Assembly: GCF_030463535.1 (NCBI RefSeq)
Contig: NC_132878.1
Coordinates: 26,360,425-26,424,424, forward strand
Reading direction: 5' to 3'
Length of the DNA: 64,000 nucleotides
Origin: Salminus brasiliensis
Lineage: Eukaryota; Chordata; Actinopteri; Characiformes; Bryconidae
The notes beneath the pieces were generated by a model. It was not told where the DNA came from, did not search any database, and saw nothing but the letters and a program-made list of their open reading frames with translations. This document shows, piece by piece, positions 59,521 through 64,000 of this stretch. The position numbers and the translations under genes were made by a program. How positions within the stretch are numbered: position 1 is the first letter of the stretch; every line of letters starts with the position of its first letter.

Positions 59521-61259
59521 AAAGAAACGCATTCTTATCCAGGAAACCAAGTCATAGTGTGCAATCTAATCTGTACTGACCTTCCTTATATTTCAATCAA
59601 GGGTTATGAAACTTGATGAATGTTCTTCCAGGATCTCTCTCTTTCTCTCTTTCCCTTCTGACATAAGTAGTCTTTACAGAGCCCCATATATGAAAAATAC
59701 CTTCAGTTAAAATAAAGAAATTGCTTGTTTACTCACCATTGCTTTATCACAACCAAGGTGAAGCTTTACTGCAGGCTAATGGTATGGTAGCTACCCATGG
59801 GTCATGGCTGTAAAATCACATAATAAACCCTGCACTATGGACCGCTGGTCAAACTCTATGTGTTGTTGATTTTGTCAGTGTAAATATGCCATAATTTTTA
59901 TATGCGCATTCATTTTTATCAAATTTCTCCAATATGTTTATTCCAACAAATAAAATAGAAATTTAAAAACAGGGGTGTTCAGACTTGTGAAATGTTTTTT
60001 ACTGTCTTTGTTGAAAGCCTCTTATCAAGATGACCTATGTGTTACCTCAGTGCTCAGGGATGACAGGAGGAAGAGACCTTTTCACCTATCTTTATCTCCG
60101 TTCTTTGCATATATTTATCTTACATATGCCACTCACAACTAGATCAGTATCCCACCCTCACATGCTAAAGTGGCTAACAAAGGATTTTACTGACTGTTAG
60201 CCTTATTCTTTTAAAATTTTATGTTACGGAGTAGCAATGCTATCATTTTTGATAATATAATTCCTATTTTTTCAGCACACTGGTATGCTGACGGACGCTT
60301 TGGCTGGTAATTACATGCGATAAAAATGATACATTCTTTAAATGTCTTGTCATTGTTGTTATTATTATTATTATTAATATGTTGTATTTTGCATAATGTG
60401 TTTCTTTGTATGTTAAAAAAGCCCCTGACGTTCAGTCTGTGAAGGGTGGCTTTCATTTCAGTCATCACTAGTTTCCACTTTTACAAAGCTTCCTTGAACA
60501 CCGGTCCGCCTTTGCTACTAATCTTTTCATTTCACGGACGACTGAAATGCTCCCCACCTCAATCCTTTCTCTGCTTTTCCTTTCTGATCTCCATCTGCCA
60601 GCCTTTCCACCTTAGGGGGCAGAGGTCAGATTCTGACCTACATTCACTCGATTCCCCTGCTGCATGATGGGAAAAGTAGTTCTTTTTGAATAACGTGATA
60701 AAAGAAACAAAACAACCAACCTTTATCAAAGGCCAGCGCTCACAGTGCTCCAAGTCGTTAGATAAGGCAGGAGGTGCTGCGATAACGAAGCGATTTGTTG
60801 CAGGAAAACCCAGAAAAACACTCCACAGGCTGCTCACTGCCCTTTGGCTGATAAGGCAAAGACTTGAGTTGTGGCAAATCTTCTGTCATTATCACCTTCT
60901 CCATGCTGCACGGGCCTCTGCGGTCGTAAACACAGCCGTAAAAATCACGTTAGCATCTCCAACGAACCGTGACATGTCTGACAAACAGCTCCATGTGGAA
61001 GCCCAGCAGGGGCTGACGTAGTTAAAGAGTTCATTTGTTATGATACTTGCGCTAGTTGTGCTGAGTTTATTTCATACGTTGTTTATCATCACCAAGCTTT
61101 TCAAAACATTTTTAATAAATGCACATTTTCTATCTCCGATTAAGAAACTCATCAGAAGTCATGCATTTCATAAGTGTCCCACCTATGTTTCAGGTGGTTA
61201 AAGAACATTTGAGACTAAGTATGTTTTTTTTTAAGTGGATGCATGTCCTTTATGTAATA
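59521..61259. other. Intergenic or intronic, no gene seen
   Basis: A short (TTA)n run lies at about 60357-60376. No exon recognised. Confidence 0.4.
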
Positions 61260-61345
61260 TTGATGATGGTAAAATAGTGGCAAATCTGATTTGCTCCTTT
61301 TTGGTAACTCTTTTGGCCCCACAACACCCTGCATGGATTTTTAAA
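61260..61345. repeat. Interspersed repeat, family G1, partial copy 3
   Basis: 'TGATGGTAAAATAGTGGCAA' (61265 on) and 'CCCCACAACACCCTGCATGG' (61317 on) match the last part of the G1 copies at 37.4 and 56.9 kb. Confidence 0.5.
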
Positions 61346-62540
61346 AATATACCTTGGCCAAGTCCTCTTTGAAACTATGGTAAATCAGTGGTTCAGGCAT
61401 CAGGAAGTGTAAGATGGTAAGATGGTAAGTTTTTCTGTCAAAAATATTAAAAAGAAGGCAGTGTCCCCAAACTTGATGAGCAGAGTAGCATGGAAAGGTG
61501 AGTCCTCCTATGGGAATGGGACACTTGTGTAATGCTGCCATGCTAACCATTCCCACTTCAATTTTATGGACTTTACTGAGCATCATAATGGTGTTAAAGT
61601 GGACTCTACTGGCCCACATCTTGTAAATAGTTTGATTATCCCAACAGGTATAATACTCATTACATCTTATTGGTTTGTTTGCTGTGTAGTTCTGGAATTC
61701 TCAGTTTGGTTGCAGAGTATCTGTATGTCATTGCCTTATATGACTGCAGTGCTGTGTCTGGTTCTGTGGTTGAACATTTATGTTTCATTTTATGTAGCCT
61801 TGTGTAGTTGTGTTGTGTTGTTCCTTTTTGCCCTGTGGTCCTGAACGAGTGTAATTTCGCTCCACTGCCAATAAAAAGCCTTTAGAATGCAGTAACCCCC
61901 TATTTTGATCCTGAATAGATGCCATTATGACACCACATATGGAACACCCACATCACAAGCCTCATGTGATGTCATGTGATGTTGCTTTCCAATCACACTA
62001 CTGTCCCAGCGTATGATGCCAATAGTATTACTATCTAAAATGTATCATGTGTATAAAGCCATTGTTGTGCTTGGGATATAGTCGCCCAGGAGTGTGGATC
62101 CACACATGGTTGAACTGTCACTTATATAGCCCTTAATGCCTATAGCCTATAAATGGAGACAGAGGATAGGGTCAGTACATGGGTCAATCAGGGTGCAACC
62201 GGAGATGCCAAGACGTAGAGAGGATGATGAGGATGCCAAGAAAAGAGCAAATTTGCAGTCTTCATGTTCCACAAATAAGCAAATGAACACAATTTACCCC
62301 CTTTTTGCCAAATGCAGTCAACCTGGAAGGACATGTTTGGTGTCTTCAGTCTGTTTAGTCATTTTTATTATTATTGTCTCCCCATAAATTGTCTCTCCAA
62401 TATTTTTGTCATATCGAATTCTTATCCTCAGTCATTGGGCGGTTGTGCAGACTTAGAGAAGGGCTATGAATGACTATTTGTGTTACATCAGCTATCAAAC
62501 AGCCACACTGGTTAGCATCGCACTAAGTGACGGAGCGGGA
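61346..62540. other. Intergenic or intronic, no gene seen
   Basis: A possible LINE 3' tail lies at 61840-61890 ('GAACGAGTGTAATTTCGCTC' then 'CCAATAAAAAGCC'), a pattern often seen at ends of fish non-LTR elements. Nothing upstream confirms it. Confidence 0.35.
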
Positions 62541-62544
62541 AGTG

Positions 62545-62680
62545 AACTCTTAAAGAAAGACAGGTCCAATTGTGCTGTTGGGGAGTCCCAGCTTCAAATG
62601 GCTGTGGCATCACCAAGGTTCAATCCGATGCTTTAGACAGCTGCACCGCTTGGGAGCCCTGTTATCAAGTTTACCGAGTC
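62545..62680 (-). repeat. tRNA-derived SINE head, reverse strand
   Basis: Read on the minus strand it starts 'GGGCTCCCAAGCGGTGCAGC' (A-box region), then has a B-box-like 'GGATTGAACCTTGG' and the family body 'GATGCCACAGCC'. It belongs with the fragment at 961-1130. Confidence 0.65.
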
Positions 62681-64000
62681 ATGCTAGCTTATACTACACC
62701 AGTTAACATCATTCAAATGCCTAAATCGTCACACATTCACTAATCATTTATTAATCTGTAATCGTCTGACTGGTGTGGTACTTGACACTGGATGACATTG
62801 TTGACTATAAAGTTATATTAGTGCCCATACAGTGTCAGAAAGCACATCCTTACGAGTACTGAACTTTTGACCAGAAGAACTGCCACCAGAGGACGCAGCG
62901 CAACATGCTTTACTGTACTCTACTGTACTTTGTGAGCCTTTCACCTCCTTATTTTCTTGCAGCGTTGGCGTTCTAGCTTTAACCTCCTTCAACAAATAAG
63001 GAAGTTATTCTTCCCTTTTCCTTTTTGGAAAAGTCAACAGGTTACACGTGGTTACACAATAGCCAATAGCCTCGAATTTCAGTCACTGATTTGCAAAGCG
63101 CATCATTTGGACCAATAAGGATTTCCGCTTGTCATAATAACATCGGATGTAAGCAGAAGGTCCAGAGGATGCTCCTGTTTCAAATGAGATGTTAACATCA
63201 CCTGTGCACCGCTGCCAAATGTAGCCAAACAGATGACGTCCTAATGCTAAATGACACTTGGTGATCAGCTGATAAGGGCATAAAGGATTCACGACACCGT
63301 AGCAAAACAGTTTATTCGCAACTGTTTACTTTCACTGCAAAACACCCAGCTGCCCGTAACTCACCTCCGATATCTACAGTATGATAGTTCAGGGAGGTGT
63401 GAGCATATCCGTTGCACTCCTGCATTTCCTAGTTTAGTGTTTTCATGCAATAAAAACACTTGATTCAACTCATTAGCTAGTTATCAAGGCCATCATGGCT
63501 GAGTCATGTGTATAGTGGCCTGTAGAGGATGTGGGTGTACTTAGAACTGACACTGAGAACCACTGAGCTAGAAGCTTTCTGTGAGGCTGGTCCTCAGGTA
63601 AATTATCTGTATGCTAATCATCGCCTTACATTCACTTTAAAATGTCTTGGCATTGCTTCAATCTACAGACATATACATGTTTAATGTTTTCTGCTTTAGG
63701 ACATAGAATCAGATCTGCATAGAGCAGGAATCAGTTTAGCAGCAGTTTCTTAATTCTGTTGGTGTAACTGCACTCAGTTGTACAAAGTAGGGATCCAGGG
63801 GTAATCCAATTCAATCCACTGGGTATTGTCTTCGCAATCTAGTTCCAAATCTTTGTTTTTACCACATGTTCAGAGCACCTTGTGGTGTTCTTAAAGTGGC
63901 ATTCATAAAAACTTTCACAGAAACAGTCTGTTTTAACAGCAGTAGAACCACACGCCTGTCTTAGTTTTTAAACCAGCACTGAACACAAAGATCGGATTGG
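62681..64000. other. Intergenic or intronic, no gene seen
   Basis: Unique sequence with a short piece like repeat family G2 near 62823-62845 ('CATACAGTGTCAGAAAGCAC'). No exon or RNA gene recognised. Confidence 0.35.

Overview
This window is nuclear DNA from a ray-finned (teleost) fish. The two protein genes are vertebrate genes with introns. The interspersed repeats are fish types: Tc1 elements with IR/DR ends, an L2-type LINE, tRNA-derived SINEs, and short Tc1-derived elements with TA duplications. Microsatellite is abundant throughout. I cannot name the species; the repeat set suggests an otophysan (characin, catfish or carp relatives), but that is a guess from memory.

Layout, left to right. 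From 1 to 15.15 kb is probably the large first intron of a melatonin receptor gene: unique sequence, SINE and Tc1 remnants, a possible solo LTR, two degenerate minisatellites and a broken L2 LINE (12.7-14.4 kb). Exon 2 of the receptor is at 15151-16010 (+), best called mtnr1c (Mel1c, the GPR50 orthologue). From 16.1 to 20.9 kb are degenerate repeats and AT microsatellites. From 20.9 to 33.1 kb lies a tandem-repeat hub: a 2.4-kb CT-rich array, a second CT-rich array, a LINE reverse-transcriptase fragment, a duplicated 270-340 bp segment, and a 6.1-kb array of 48-bp units. The last ends about 320 bp upstream of vma21. The three coding exons of vma21 (V-ATPase assembly factor) span 33403-37016 (+). 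From 37 to 51 kb I find no host gene, but there are Tc1-derived elements, a SINE with target-site duplication, a complex palindrome and a Tc1 element with a disrupted transposase. From 51.1 to 52.4 kb is a CpG- and GC-box-rich stretch ending at a good splice donor, a plausible promoter and non-coding first exon of another + strand gene. From 52.4 to 64 kb I recognise no coding exon.

The two genes do not act in one pathway. The receptor signals from the plasma membrane through G proteins; Vma21 works in the endoplasmic reticulum to assemble the V-ATPase membrane sector. Their adjacency and shared orientation match human GPR50-VMA21 on Xq28. This supports the Mel1c/GPR50 assignment.

The most unusual structures are the 48-bp array with its nested palindrome and strict 43/48-bp phasing next to the vma21 promoter, a perfect 33-bp inverted repeat in vma21 intron 1, and the three-part palindrome at 41.07-41.73 kb. 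I saw no evidence of a new multi-gene system.
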